Part shown: piece after piece, positions 33,486 through 46,200 of the stretch | Layout: each line of letters starts with the position of its first letter | Numbering within the stretch: the stretch's first letter is position 1 | Assembly: GCA_963930645.1 (NCBI GenBank) | Contig: OZ005662.1 | Span: forward strand, 100,920,436-100,984,435 | Direction of reading: 5' to 3' | DNA length: 64,000 nt | Source: Salticus scenicus | Lineage: Eukaryota > Arthropoda > Arachnida > Araneae > Salticidae | Notes under the pieces: model-generated | Seen by the model: only the letters and a program-made list of their open reading frames with translations | Told to the model about the DNA's origin: nothing | Database searches by the model: none | Translations under genes and position numbers: made by a program

Positions 33486-35367
33486 TAAAGCTGGAAATTA
33501 GCGGTCGCCACTCTCCACATGGCGACTAGATTTTTAAAAGTGGCGACTAAAGAAATTGCCTTTAGTCGCCACTGCAGTGGCCACTTCTCTTCTACCCATT
33601 CTTTATAAAATATACCCCATTCCACAGCAAACTTGGATCGTGCGGCAGCTTTTTCGCGGTAAACGCGCCGCGCAAAGAATTCAGGCTGTTCTAAAATCTA
33701 ACCTTGCCACTTGCAAACATATTTCGGAAGTTGATTTTAATAGTAAACACTTAAAATTCTTCTACCCATTCTTTATAGAATACCCCATTCCAATGCAAAC
33801 TTGGATCGCGCGGCGGCGTTTTCGCAGTAAACACGCTGTACGCCTCGAATTCAGGCTTTCTCAAATCTAACATCGCTACTTGGCACTTAGACATTTTTGA
33901 AAGTCAATTTTAACAGTAAACACTGGAAATTGGCAGGTAGTCTTATTCATATACTAAAAAAACGTATGGCTTTTTTCCGTTTTTCTATAAAAGTATTAGA
34001 TTTTGATTTAAAAAAAATGTCAAAATGAGAGTTTCGGGAGACAGAGACGAAAAGGAAGCTCGTGAGATAATCAATCGGCTGAAACTCCGATTGTATTACG
34101 TTCGCAGAAAAATTAAAAACGTCATTCAACACATTTTCTTTGTTATTTTATACCACTTTCTTTTCAAACTTGGCATTTCTATCCATTCCCAACGGCCGTA
34201 TCGCATTCAGTCATACGCGTGGTTTCTCGAAATTTCAATATTTAAAACAAGCTTTATATAGTAATATAAATTTTTGATTTATTGCTTTAATATGAAGAGA
34301 TTTAAAGAAAATCCTGAATCACAAAGCAACCGTAGTGGTAGTAAACGTGGAGCTACAGATAATTCTGTAAAAATAACATCTTTTTTCAGAAAAAGGTAAG
34401 TGCGTTTTTTGTTATTATTAAAAAAAAAAAAAAATGTATATATGTATGTATATTTTTAGTTCTTAATCAGAAGAATGCATAATTTATTGAATATTTTATT
34501 TATTTACTACATATTATTTAATATTTGTTATTGCATATGAACTATTTTTTACTTTCTTCTATATGTAATATAGAGAAAGTATTGGATTCGCGAAAATTTT
34601 CTACCTCCGTTTTTTGGCGGATCTACACGTTTTGGGGTGTCCTGAACACGAACTGATAGTTTTTAAAAACTCTGTGTGTGTGTGTGTGTGAAACACACAT
34701 TGTGAAATCTCGACTACAGCCACACTCTCTAAATTCAGTTAGAGAGGGGGATTATAATTGCAAATTATTAAAAATTCATTATTATTAAAGAAAAATTAAT
34801 TTATAATTCATTAGTAACATGAAAAAAAAAAAAAAAAAAAGGAAAAAGAAACTTGCAAAATAAAAAAGTATTATTAAAAAAATATTTTTTTTATTTACAT
34901 ATACTAATATATTTTCATGAATCAATGTTTTTTTTTTTTTTTTTTTGAAAAAGTAGAAAATCGACACCATTCAGGATAGTGAAGGGGCAATATAATCAGA
35001 ATTTTTCTGTTATAAAATAATATAACCAAAAGAGCATTTTAAACATATGAATTTTGTATTGAATAGTATTTTCTTACATTCAATGTATAAATTATGTAAA
35101 TCTATTCCTATTTCATTTATTAAAATTTATCAGAAATGTATTATTGTGGATGAGTTTCAAAAAGTTGACTACCTTAATTATTTTCTTAATGATTTGTCAA
35201 GACTGAACATTGAAAAAATTAAAGAAAAGAAAATTTTATTTTACTTTTATCAGAAAGTGGCCAGTGGCCACTAACTAGTGGCCACTAACTTTTTAAAAGT
35301 GGCCACTAAAAAAATGAAGGCTAGTGGCCAGCGGCCACCAACGAAATTTCTTAATTTCCACCTTTAA
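33486..35367 (+). mobile_element. hAT transposon, copy B (1.88 kb)
   Basis: Almost identical to 24930-26772, including both tandem 171-bp repeats, the Helitron 5' piece (about 34550-34700) and the transposase first exon (34293-34397, ending FFRKR then GTAAGT). The flanks ATTATTCG (33478-33485) and ATTATTGG (35368-35375) are a 7/8 match for a target duplication. The right end has an extra GTGGCCACTAACT repeat (about 35262-35310) absent from copy A. A 75-codon frame at 35047-35274 is intact here but broken in copy A; I do not recognise it. Confidence 0.9.
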
Positions 35368-35399
35368 ATTATTGGCGAAACGTTAGTCGAGGCCTCCAT

Positions 35400-37224
35400 G
35401 CGGAGATTAAAAAAGATTTTCTGTTCTGTTTGTGTGTCTGTCTATTTCATGATAGCGGCCGCAAAAATCATGCTATTGACTTGGAATTTGGTACACATGT
35501 TTATGAACCACACAAAATTAGCTGTATAGTTTTAGATGTGTATTCCATTTGTAGTTCGTGTACAGGAACACACCAAAGTTTTTCTTATCATTACGGCTTA
35601 CGGATAGAATTTGTATGTACCACGATAGCGACCGCAAAAATCTCCCGATTGACTTGCAAATTCGTATACATGTTCAGGCTCTGTATAGAAAGAGCTGTAT
35701 AATTTTTTATGTCTATTATTTATGGATCGTGTACAGAGACACAACAATTTTTTTCTTATCATTACGGTCTATGCGGTGAATTTCGTTTAAGCGAATTTTA
35801 ACTTTGTTACTCCGCATTCAACGAAATGAAATTAGCGTACATTATTGATGTGTTTAAACTGATGCTTTCCATAGAAATTAATATACAGGACCTTACAAAA
35901 GTATTCCGACAATGTCATGTAATCATCCAAATTTTGTGAAATTTCGAAACAATTATTTTTGAAAAATATAGAATAAGTTAAAATGTTTTTACTAGTGTCC
36001 TTTTACAGAGAAAAGCAAAAGAATTTCATAACATTAGAACTTTAGAGGAAATTTTTATCTAAGTGCATTTTAACGCGTTTATGCTGCACTCAGTGGAATT
36101 AACATATATTATAATCATACTTAAAAACATGTATTATCTCTCTCTCTCAAAAAAAAAAAAAAAGTGGTATGTATAAGTTAATTTTATTTACAGGACCATA
36201 CAAAAGAATTCCGATGACATTCTGTAATCATTAAATGATGTCAAATTAGGCTGAAATATAAGTGAGTTATAATTAATTAGGTGTACTATTTTTACTGGCG
36301 TATATAATAACGGTGGCTCCTTTTCAGGGACACACAAAAGAATGTCGTGCCATTATGGTCTATAGACAGTATGTATTAAAAATGTATTTTAACATGGTTA
36401 CATTAAATATTATAAAATGTTATTAGAATGTTTAAAAGCGTGTTTTTCTGCGGAAAATTGTGGGCATAGAATTAATAATTAGTTTACAGGGTTACACAGG
36501 GTAATCTTTTTGCATGAAATTTGGTACATGTATTTATGATTTAAATACTTATACCAAATCATAGTTTGGTACTAGATTATGTATCAAATAATCTAATAGC
36601 CTTCTATTTATAAGTCTGTTATTAGGAATATATATATATATGTAGAGAGATAGGTATAGACAGAGATATACAGAGGAAAGTTGAAGAGGGGCCGGTATCC
36701 CCCATTAGAAATGTATCTGTTTATGTAGCGAGTCGTCATATATATATATATATATATATACATATATATAAAGTGAGAGAGATGCATGTTAGGGCTTAGC
36801 TGAAGAGAAAGAAAGCGAAACACTTGTATTAGATGAGGGATAAATCCAATGTTACTGATGTCATTTCTAGAAGTAAGTTAAAATGGAGCTGGGCTGGGCA
36901 CTTTTCCAGAAGAAATGATGATAGATGGACTACCAGTGCTATTTTGGATACCGCGATACAACAAAAGACCGAGAAAGACACCAATGTGTCGTTGGAGAGA
37001 TAAATTTGTGAAGTTTGGAAGAGCAGAATGGAGAAGAATTGCAGAAAACAGGGTAGAGTGGAATCATTTAGAAGAGACCTTCATCCTGCAGTGGACTGAT
37101 AAAGATTGAAATTGATGATAATAATGATATATATAATATGGGGTAAATAAATATTACCAATGGTCTATTGATTAATGAGCGATGAAAATTGGACATTGAG
37201 GCTTCTGATCTGCAGATCCACTTG
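35400..37224 (+). mobile_element. Helitron-like element, longest copy of the 1-6087 family
   Basis: The 3' end has the palindrome GATCTGCAGATC (37207-37218), CA and CTTG (37221-37224), then T; the family copy at 6087 has CTAG instead. Diverged units of about 200 bases repeat inside (AATTTGGTACACATGTT-like blocks; CACAACAATTTTTTTCTTATCATTACGG). The 5' limit is uncertain, just right of hAT copy B. A retrotransposon fragment (36838-37109) is included here but absent from the 6087 copy. Confidence 0.6.
36838..37109 (+). pseudogene. Non-LTR retrotransposon reverse transcriptase, C-terminal end
   Basis: One frame reads SKLKWSWAGHFSRRNDDRWT; another, from about 36940, reads KRPRKTPMCRWRDKFVKFG, then RIAEN..EWNHLEETFILQWT. 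Together these follow the W-AGH-RR-D-RW ... RP-RW-D ... W.R.A..R..W...E...QQWT order of RTE/CR1-like C-termini, with a frameshift between. The sequence after the stop has GATGATAATAATGAT, like the short tails of RTE-type elements. Confidence 0.7.
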
Positions 37225-37594
37225 TTATTAATATTTTACTTTTTTTAGCACTTTTTTTCAGGAATATGATTTTAGCACTTGTGTGCAAATTAATTTAAAA
37301 TTTATTCATCGAATCACAATATTAACAGAAATATATTGCGCTCAGCCGTAATCCAGCATCGTAAATGTAAACTCAGTTCCTTCAAATAGGAATCAATTTT
37401 CCAAATTTATGTGCAAAGTTTATTTCCAGAACATTTGATATTTACATTACCTATCTTAAAAAGAATATATTAGCAAAATTTTCAGATTGCCCCAAAAAAG
37501 TTGAAACGAACTTGTTTTTAAATGACATTTTTAGCATACGGCCCACGGTCTAATTCTAGACAAAATGAATTTAATATACATTTTTCACATTCAA
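37225..37594. other. Unassigned AT-rich sequence
   Basis: No frames, terminal repeats or homology seen. Confidence 0.5.
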
Positions 37595-39331
37595 TCTATA
37601 TATATAAAAGAAGACTTCCTGAGTGAGGGGGTGATCTATCAACGCCCAGACCAAACCCCTGGACCTAGAAGCATGAAATTTTGTGACAATGTTCTTTCCA
37701 TGACGTAGGCATCCACTAAGAAGCGATTTTACAAAATTCGCCCCCCAAGGGGGGGAGGGGGGGAAAAACGTGATTTCACAAAATCCTTCATATCTCAAAC
37801 AAAAAAAACAGATATCCGTAAAATTTTTGCTTTAAAATATAGCTAACACAAATGTCTAAAAACCAATTTCTGGAATTTTCAAAATTCGGTCCCCAAGGGG
37901 GGCGGGGGGGCAAAACGTGATTTCACATGCGTAAAAACGTGATTTCGCATAATCCTATATATCTCAAACAAAAAAATAGATATGCGTGAAATTTTTGCTC
38001 TAAAATATAGCTAATGCAAATATCTAAAAACCAATTTCTGGAATTTTAGAAATTCAGCCCCGAGGTGGGGCAGCAGGGGGGGGGGGGGGGCAAAAAATAA
38101 AAAGAGAGTTAGATCGTTCAAAATTGGTATATAGAGGTTTTCGATACCTGCAAATCGATTTCGGATATTTTCGAATTTATAAAATTATTAGGAGGTGCGG
38201 GAAGGGGGGCCTATGGGGCAAAAACAAATAGAAATACAGTTAGGCCGTTCAAAATTGGTACAGTTAGGTTTTAGATGCCTGCAAGTCGAATGGGGATATT
38301 TTCGAAAGTGTAAAGTTATTAGGAGGGCCGGGAAAGGGGGAGGGGGGCAAAAAAATAAAAATAGAGTTAGATCGTTCAAAACTGGTATATAGATGTTTTC
38401 GATACTTACAAATCGATTGCGGATACTTTCGAATTTTTAAAATTATTAGGTGGGGCGGGAAGGGGGGGGGCTATGGTAAAAAACAAATAGAAATACAGTT
38501 AGGCCGTTCAAAATTGGTACAGTTAGGTTTTAGATGCCTGCAAGTCGAATGGGGATATTTTCGAAAGTGTAAAGTTATTAGGAGGGCCGGGAAAGGGGGA
38601 GGAGGGGGGCAAAAAAATAAAAATAGAGTTAGATCGCTCAAAATTGGTATATAGATGTTTTCGATACTTACAAATCGATTGCGGATACTTTCGAATTTTT
38701 AAAATTATTAGGTGGGGCGGGAAAGGGGGGGCTATGGTAAAAAACAAATAGAAATACAGTTAGGCCGTTCAAAATCGGTACAGATAGGTTTTAGAGGCCT
38801 GCAAGTCGAATGGGGATTTTTTTGAAAGTATAAAGTTATTAGGAGGGCCGGGAAGGGGGGGGCAGAGGGGCAAAAAAAAAAAGAAAATAGAGTTAGATCA
38901 TTCAAAATTGGTACGTAGAGGTTTCCAATACCTACAATTCGATTGCGGATATTTTCGAATTTTTAAAATTATTGGGAGGGCGGGAAGGGGGGGGGGAGTA
39001 GAGCGGTAAAAAAATAAAAATAGAGATATATCGTTCAAAACTGGTGCATAGATGTTTTTGATACTTACAAATCGATTGCGGATATTTCAAATTTGTAAAA
39101 TTATTAGGATAGACAGGAGGGGGGGGGGGGCGAAGTGGGAAAATAATAGAAATAAGAGTTAGAGCATTTTGGGAATTTTTTCCTAAGGCAGTGAGAACCC
39201 GGTGCGACATTTTTCCTACTCAGATTTTGTTTCTCTTTTTTTTCATGTGATAAAAATTAATGCAATTTTGAGAATTCATTATAGTGATTCATTTAAAAAT
39301 AGGGACCAGCGAAGCGGGCGTTGCCTGCTAG
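37595..39331 (+). mobile_element. Non-autonomous Helitron, complete ends
   Basis: Starts TCTATATATATAAAAGAAGA after an A. Ends with a hairpin GCGGGC-GTT-GCCTGC, the last bases reading CTAG (39328-39331), followed by T. These are the canonical Helitron A|TC...CTAG|T ends. The interior is a tandem array of about 260-bp units (starts near 38225, 38484 and 38745), each made of two related halves with GTTCAAAATTGGTA and a G-rich block. A minus-strand sibling lies at 29530-30609. No RepHel gene. Confidence 0.85.
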
Positions 39332-39339
39332 TAAAAGAT

Positions 39340-39379
39340 ATTTCCTTAATGACAGTTAATAATTGTCATTATTGTATTA

Positions 39380-39418
<39 letters not shown>

Positions 39419-40175
39419 TAACAACAAGGCCATACAGAATTAACCTTTATGAGATTGATGGCGAATTTTTAGTTCAGTTATGCATTTTTTACACTTTGCA
39501 ATGATGTTAAAAAGTATTCATGATTTAGTTTTTATGATGTAAGAGAATATTACAGTTGAAAAGAATTTTATAGTTATGTGAACAGAACTTTCTTCTTTCT
39601 TTCTTTATTATTCAGTTTGAGTATTTTCCTGCTAACTGGATGGCATATGGCTAATTCTAGATGAATGTATAAACATAGGTACCAGCAGAAAAATGTCTGA
39701 GGAGGAGATAGACATTTTTATATTAAGCTCTAAGAAATTTTGTTTTAGGGGATTGGGTGAGAGAAGATAATATTCTCATGAAATAGATGTTTCTTTAGTA
39801 AGATTTAACTAATTACAACAATTTTTTAAGCATATGCAGTCGTGTTAAGAAAAAGTTAGTAAACGTCTGAAATATTAATTATTTTTTGAAACTCTAAAAT
39901 TTAGGAAATTACACAAAAAATAGCCGGAAAATGTCCTTAAGGTGTCCACTACTGGTGCGTTTACCTTACATTTTTTTTTTTTTTTTTTTTTTTTTTTAAG
40001 CATAGAAGATATATAAAGATAATTCAGAACAATTTCAAAATCTAGGGAAAGTCTATGTGCCTCACTCCTTCTCCATAGCTGCTGGTGCCCATGTGTATAA
40101 AGTACCTAATAATTCATTAAAATATGTTTTTAATAATTATGTTTGATTTTAATTTTTTTTTTCTTTACTTTTTAG
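39340..40175. other. Upstream region of the MATH-BTB gene
   Basis: T-rich homopolymers and AT-rich sequence. No upstream coding exon is recognisable; any 5' exon of the gene must lie here or farther left. No promoter can be defined. Confidence 0.4.
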
Positions 40176-40261
40176 GTCAGCAATTCTTTTGTGCCTGTTG
40201 GTGAACATTATTTCTCTACTGATATATAATTTTATCATTTCGTCTAGAAATTTTCTAAATC

Positions 40262-43200
40262 ATGCCATTCTGGGGAATTACTGGTAGCGTATCAGAAAAG
40301 ATTTGTGAACAATTGTTTGAGTGGAAGATTGCCAATTTCTTCTCTTTAAATTCAGAAATAACGTATTATTATAGAAGCCCTTCTTTCATTTTCAAGAGTG
40401 TTTGTTGCTATTTAAATATCTACCCAAAATCAAGAGTTCGAGAGGGGTCCTTCGGTTTGTATTTTATAAATGAAACGGACTTTGAATCCCATACAAGACT
40501 TGAATTATACGTTAAGAAAGCTGATGGCAAATTGATTAGTCTTTGTGTATATGATAATATTGTCAAGTCCTGTGCTGTTGATTATGGGGGATTTTATAAT
40601 ATAGCTGACTTAAAACAAAATGAATCTGATTTGTTACCTTCAGGAATTCTAACTATTATTTGTATTTTGAAAAGTCAAGACAATCAAGATGAAAAGGAGA
40701 TTACCATACAATCAGAAAAAACAGACTCACAGGAGACTCAACAACCCCAGATATCAGATCAAAAAGTATTTGCAGGTAGTATTTATTTAATTCCTTATTT
40801 TCTTCTTCTTCTTTTATTTTATTTATTTATTTATTTGAGAAGCAATATATTTTAAACTTAGATTTTAAAAATTCTTAGATTATGTACAGTTTGGTATCAA
40901 AGTAATTCGTGCTTAATTTATGTTAACATTTTTGTGTGAAAGCAAAATATTTCATTATATAAAATAAAAAAAATATCTTTTTTACTTTTTCCCCTTGGAA
41001 AGAAAATTTTGTTACATACCAATTATTTTTTATACCTTTCTCATAATGCAAAAGTATTTCATATGCCAGTGACATTCTCATTATCATAGATATCTTTTCT
41101 TGAACATTTTTCCAATTTACGACAATGTTGAAAAGTATTGATGAGTTTGGTTTATCTATGTCAGTCCATAAGTAAGAGCTCTAATTTCCGTAAATAATTT
41201 TAAATTCCTTTGTAATTGATTTATATTAATATTATTCAGGTGTATAATGGCATTTTACTTTTTTAAAAATAGTATGAATGTAGTACTATTAAGTGCACAG
41301 GTAGTTAAAACAAGGGGGAAAAAAAAAAACAAGAATAGAAAATCATGCAGTATGCATTGATTATTGACACTTTCCAACTATATGTACTTGTTGCCTCGTA
41401 TGACTTTCAATATTCTTTTTCTACTTCATCACACAACGTATAGACTGAAGGAATGAAAGAACTTGCAGTGGAATGTTATATAAATGTCTGTCCTAAAACA
41501 CAATGCACAGGCATTTTTTTTTTTTTTTTTTGGATGGGGAGTGGAGTCAATGTATACAACCCAGTTGCACAGGACCTATTAATGCTATTTTAAATAGGAA
41601 ACATTCCATGCATCATTTTTTTTTTTTTTTAATTCTGAAAATATGTATGTATACTGGGGGCGGACAGATAGACAGTCAGATAGACAAATACACAAATTTA
41701 CACGTAAAAATTGTTAGAAAGTGTTAAAAATACTTAATGTAAACGAAAATGCGATTTCAGCAAATTTCCAATAATAACCCTTAATGTAACTGAATATTTT
41801 TGTGGGGCTCTATAAATAAATTGCTAATCATACTTTATTCTGTAAACAGCATTGTTTTTGTGCATTATAAATAACTTATTTCAATTTCATTAAGATTTGA
41901 GTCAAGTTATTAAAATTTGGTTTATAGAAATACCTCTTATAGGACACAATGCTTTGTAATACTTTCGAGCACCCCTGTACACAAACCAGTGGCATTATTT
42001 ACTCCTTTTTCTGTGGAAAACATGTGATAATGAATTTGAATAACATGTTTCAATTTCATTAAGATTTGTGTAAAGTAAAGATATATATAAAAATAATAAT
42101 AATAATAAGTAAAAAAGCATTTTTTTTTTATTAGATAAGCTTTTTATTGTGAAGCCCTAAAAAGCATAAAATAAAAAATTATTGAGGTAAAGACATGCTA
42201 TAAATAAATGAATGTTTTAACACTAATGAAATTCTAAAGAGATGAAAATTTTTAAATATTCAAAATATTTTAAAAATCATTCAAGGCCAATATTCTTAGT
42301 TATTATTATTTTTTTTTTTTGTATAACTATTCGTTAAGCCATAAATTTCAAAGGTCTTAAAGGACTTTGTTTTGCTTGTCGCACGGTTGGTAAATTATTT
42401 TAAAAATAATTCAAAATGTAATTAATTATAAATTTAAAAATCTGAAAAAATGGATTAATAATTTTTAACCATTTATGTGAGGTGTGAACTTCAAGAGTAC
42501 AAAAATGTAGTGCTTCATATAATTGTTAGTAGTTTGTAGTTAATGCTTATATTCTTGGGGGAGGGGGGGGGGGGAGTATCTTTATTTATTGCTTTTGTTC
42601 AATGTGCATGTTTAATATAATTTGGGTAGAGAATGGAGAGGATTCACAATTAACACATTGAGTGCCATATCAGCCATATCGGTGGCTGACACTGAACTTT
42701 CCAATTAGGCCGCGTCAACGTGGCTGACAGTGTCAAATATGATATAAAGCTGACAGTGTAAAATATGATATAAAACTAAAAAAATTACATTGTTTTAAGT
42801 AGTTATTGAAAATTTATTTAAAAGTTACTTAATTTCTATTTATTACAGAATTATATCATTTAGAAATTTGAATGGATTTTGAAGCAGTGCGAGTGGCCTG
42901 ACAGGGATTTCCTTAAGAATTCACGTGGTGCTCAACGTGTTAAACATCTGTTTTCACAGAATAATTTTAAATTCACACAATCAGAAAATTAGCTTCCTCC
43001 AGTTGCAATTTTGGTGCATTGTTTATTTGTTCTGGAAGTGAAGATAAACAATATTATCTGCTTTCATGGAATCCATTTCCTGAATGTATTTATTTTACAT
43101 TACTTTTTTTTTTTTTTTAAATAAGTATTTCCTCTATATTTACTACATATACTAGTGTAAATGGATGAAGATTCAAAGTTTTGTTCATATAAAAGTGAGG

Positions 43201-46200
43201 AATAAAATAGATTGTTAACAAAGATTTTTAATATACATCTATATATTGAAAATTAATGTAAGCTTAGAGTTGAGAATTTTTCTGCAAGCCTCCGACTAAC
43301 ACTTCACATGTTAAACTTTTTAATACTCCAACAAGCCTTTAAAAAAAAAAAAAAAAAACAGAATATTTGATTTAATTGAAAAGCTGTTCGAAAAAGCAAC
43401 GTAAAAAAAAAAAATATGGATGCAGTTGAGGTTCTTGAGACAAGGGTAAATACCACTGGTTATATTTGCACAACATATTGTAAAATTCCTAGGGTAAGTG
43501 TAATCATGGCTGACATAAGAAATAGAACATATCTGACGTTATATTCAAAATCTACATACAAAAATTAGTTTACATACCAAAAACTGTGAAGTTTACTTCA
43601 CAAATAGATTAATGGCAAAACTTTGAATTATGAGAGGTGCACTCCATCGATGCGGTAAGGCATCACACAGGACTTACCATGAAGGCAGGGGTTGTACTCT
43701 CTGCCCTTTTTTTCAGGACAATCTCAGAGATTGAAAATTTCGACAGTTCTGCCTCCACTAATTTCATGTAGAAATACATGTAGCATATCTATAGTATTGT
43801 GCCATGATTGTACAAGGTAGAAATCATTTTATAAAAATAGTGGTAGCAATAAATTTGAAAATTTCTCATTCATGAGTGTCCTTATAAAAGGGCGGAGAGT
43901 ACGACCCCTGCATGAAGGTATTATTTAAAAATAAAAGCATTGTTTCCTGAAAATGATTCTCATTATAACTATTCTGAAGACATGTGACTAATTTAGCCGC
44001 ATCAGATGACATGAAACATTATTGGCAAAGCTTGTGATCTCAACATAGTTTAGTAGAGAGAATGTATGGCAAAAGTGTGCTTTAAATAGGGACATAACTT
44101 AGTAGTAATGTGCCCCCGTCCTCTCTCAGTAGTAATTCATTTATCCTTTCTAACTTATTAAAGTGTTCTTTTCAAACTTAAAAAGGACTATTAATCTCTC
44201 TTTTCTTTTCCTGTTAGGAAAAGGCCATTGAAGCGATGTAATAAAAAAAGTAATTGGATTGCAAAAATGAAAATATATTAGATCCAGATATTTTATGTAA
44301 AGTGATTTTTTCTCTTTGCATTATTGATGTTCAATTGTTTTATTCAGTAAAGGTTTATTTTATTAAAAGAACATAGAATTCCAGTGTTAGCATTTGCTAA
44401 ACGTTAAACACTTCTCAAAATAAAGAGTGTTTATTTTTTACTTGTAGGAAGTTACATCAAAAATTAAATCACAGGAATCAGATATTGAGGCTTACGATTT
44501 ATGCGTGAAAATTTTAGATTGTCAATCATTTAATCCTTAAAATTATGATATTACCATACATAACAGAAAATCCATGCTTAGTAAATATATCTATATAACT
44601 AACAAATAAATAAATAAAAATAACGTTCATCCTATTTATAATGATTAAAAAATCTTAAAAAAAGAAAAAAAAGTTCCAAATTTTTTTTTCAAATCTCGTT
44701 TTTAAATTGTATCTCAATATGATGATTTTGATATAGAACAACAGATGGCACCACCACTGGAATATTTTTCATTATATATATTTAAATAAGAGATTTAAAT
44801 CTATTTATTTATTTAAAAAAAAAAAAAAAAAAAAAAAAACAGCTTATTATCCTAATTAAAATTTATGTTGAAAATGTGTTACTTGAACTTCTTTTAACTT
44901 CATCAGAGTACTTTCGGGATGCAGGGTTGTTCGGTTTTTTCCATAGTGGAAAAAACCACTGAAAAAAACCTGGTTAAAACTATCCCGGACAAAATAAAGT
45001 TTTGTCCACTTTTGTCCACCATTAATTATTTGCGAGTACTAAATTTAAAATTATCTTTATTCTTTCCATATATATAAAATAATTCCTTAATTATATGTGC
45101 ATGCGTGTAGGGCTCGTGAAATACAGTCACCTGGTCGCCATCAGCGACTATTATTTTTTAACTGGCGATGTTTTCAACTTTAAGAAAATTCAACAATTAT
45201 TTTAATATTTTGGTGAAAGAATTGGTCTGATTCTATTTTCGATGCAGGCTAACTCTAGCTGTTTTGGTTCCTGCTTCTCTCACCACTTTTTGAGACACTG
45301 TGTTGAATCAATACACCATTAGGGGATTTGCACATCTCTGTGCATGTTTCAGAACTCGGTGTTAAATTATTGCACTGTTTTAGGGAATTGGTTTACACTG
45401 TTAAGATGGATTTCGGTTTCCTACAAAAACTGTATTTCTTAAATGTTAATATTTTAAATTTTTGCTAATATTTTAAATTTTAATATTTTATTTTCATCTT
45501 TTGTAATATTTTATTTTCATTTTTATTCAAAACTTTTATATTATTACAAGAATTTAAATTTCACTGGAACTGTTTCCTTTTTTTTTTTTACTTTATTCAG
45601 AAACTTGTTTATTTTTACAAAAACTATATTTTCAGACCCTTTTCTCAGAAAACTATATTATTTAAAATTTATCAATTATAAAAGAAAAAGTTAAATGTTA
45701 CACGAACGGTTTAAATTTTTATTTAAAAACTTATATATACTCTTTTAAAAGTTTATAAAAACTCAAGTTTTTCCTGCCTTGGCTGTAGGTAGCGGCACTT
45801 AAGAATTTTCTCATTTTTTTTCTTCTTCTCGGAAAACAAGATGTTTTGGGGTAGACTGACTTTTCCAGGTGTTGTTGAGTAATTGTTTATTAGGCTTCTC
45901 TCTAACTTTCTGGAAAAACACTTTGTGTGTTCTCTTTTACCGGGAAACTGAGCGGTTGACGACTCAAAAAAAAAATGCTATCTGGCCTGTGAAAGGCCGA
46001 AGTTCATGTGTGGAAAGGAGTAACTTTAAACTTTTTATGTTTCTGAGGATGACATAAATTCGTGTCTATGACAAGGGTATGTCTGAAAATCTGGCGAGTT
46101 CAAACAAGGTTCAAGACTGGAATTTTGGGAGATTGGCCATATGTCCTTTCCCTCCGCGACTCGGGAGATCGGAGAAAATGTTTTTTTTTATTTCTTCAGT

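Noticed and set aside
37571..39210. Several 63-92 codon frames
   Set aside because: All are shadows of the 260-bp Helitron array, in both strands.
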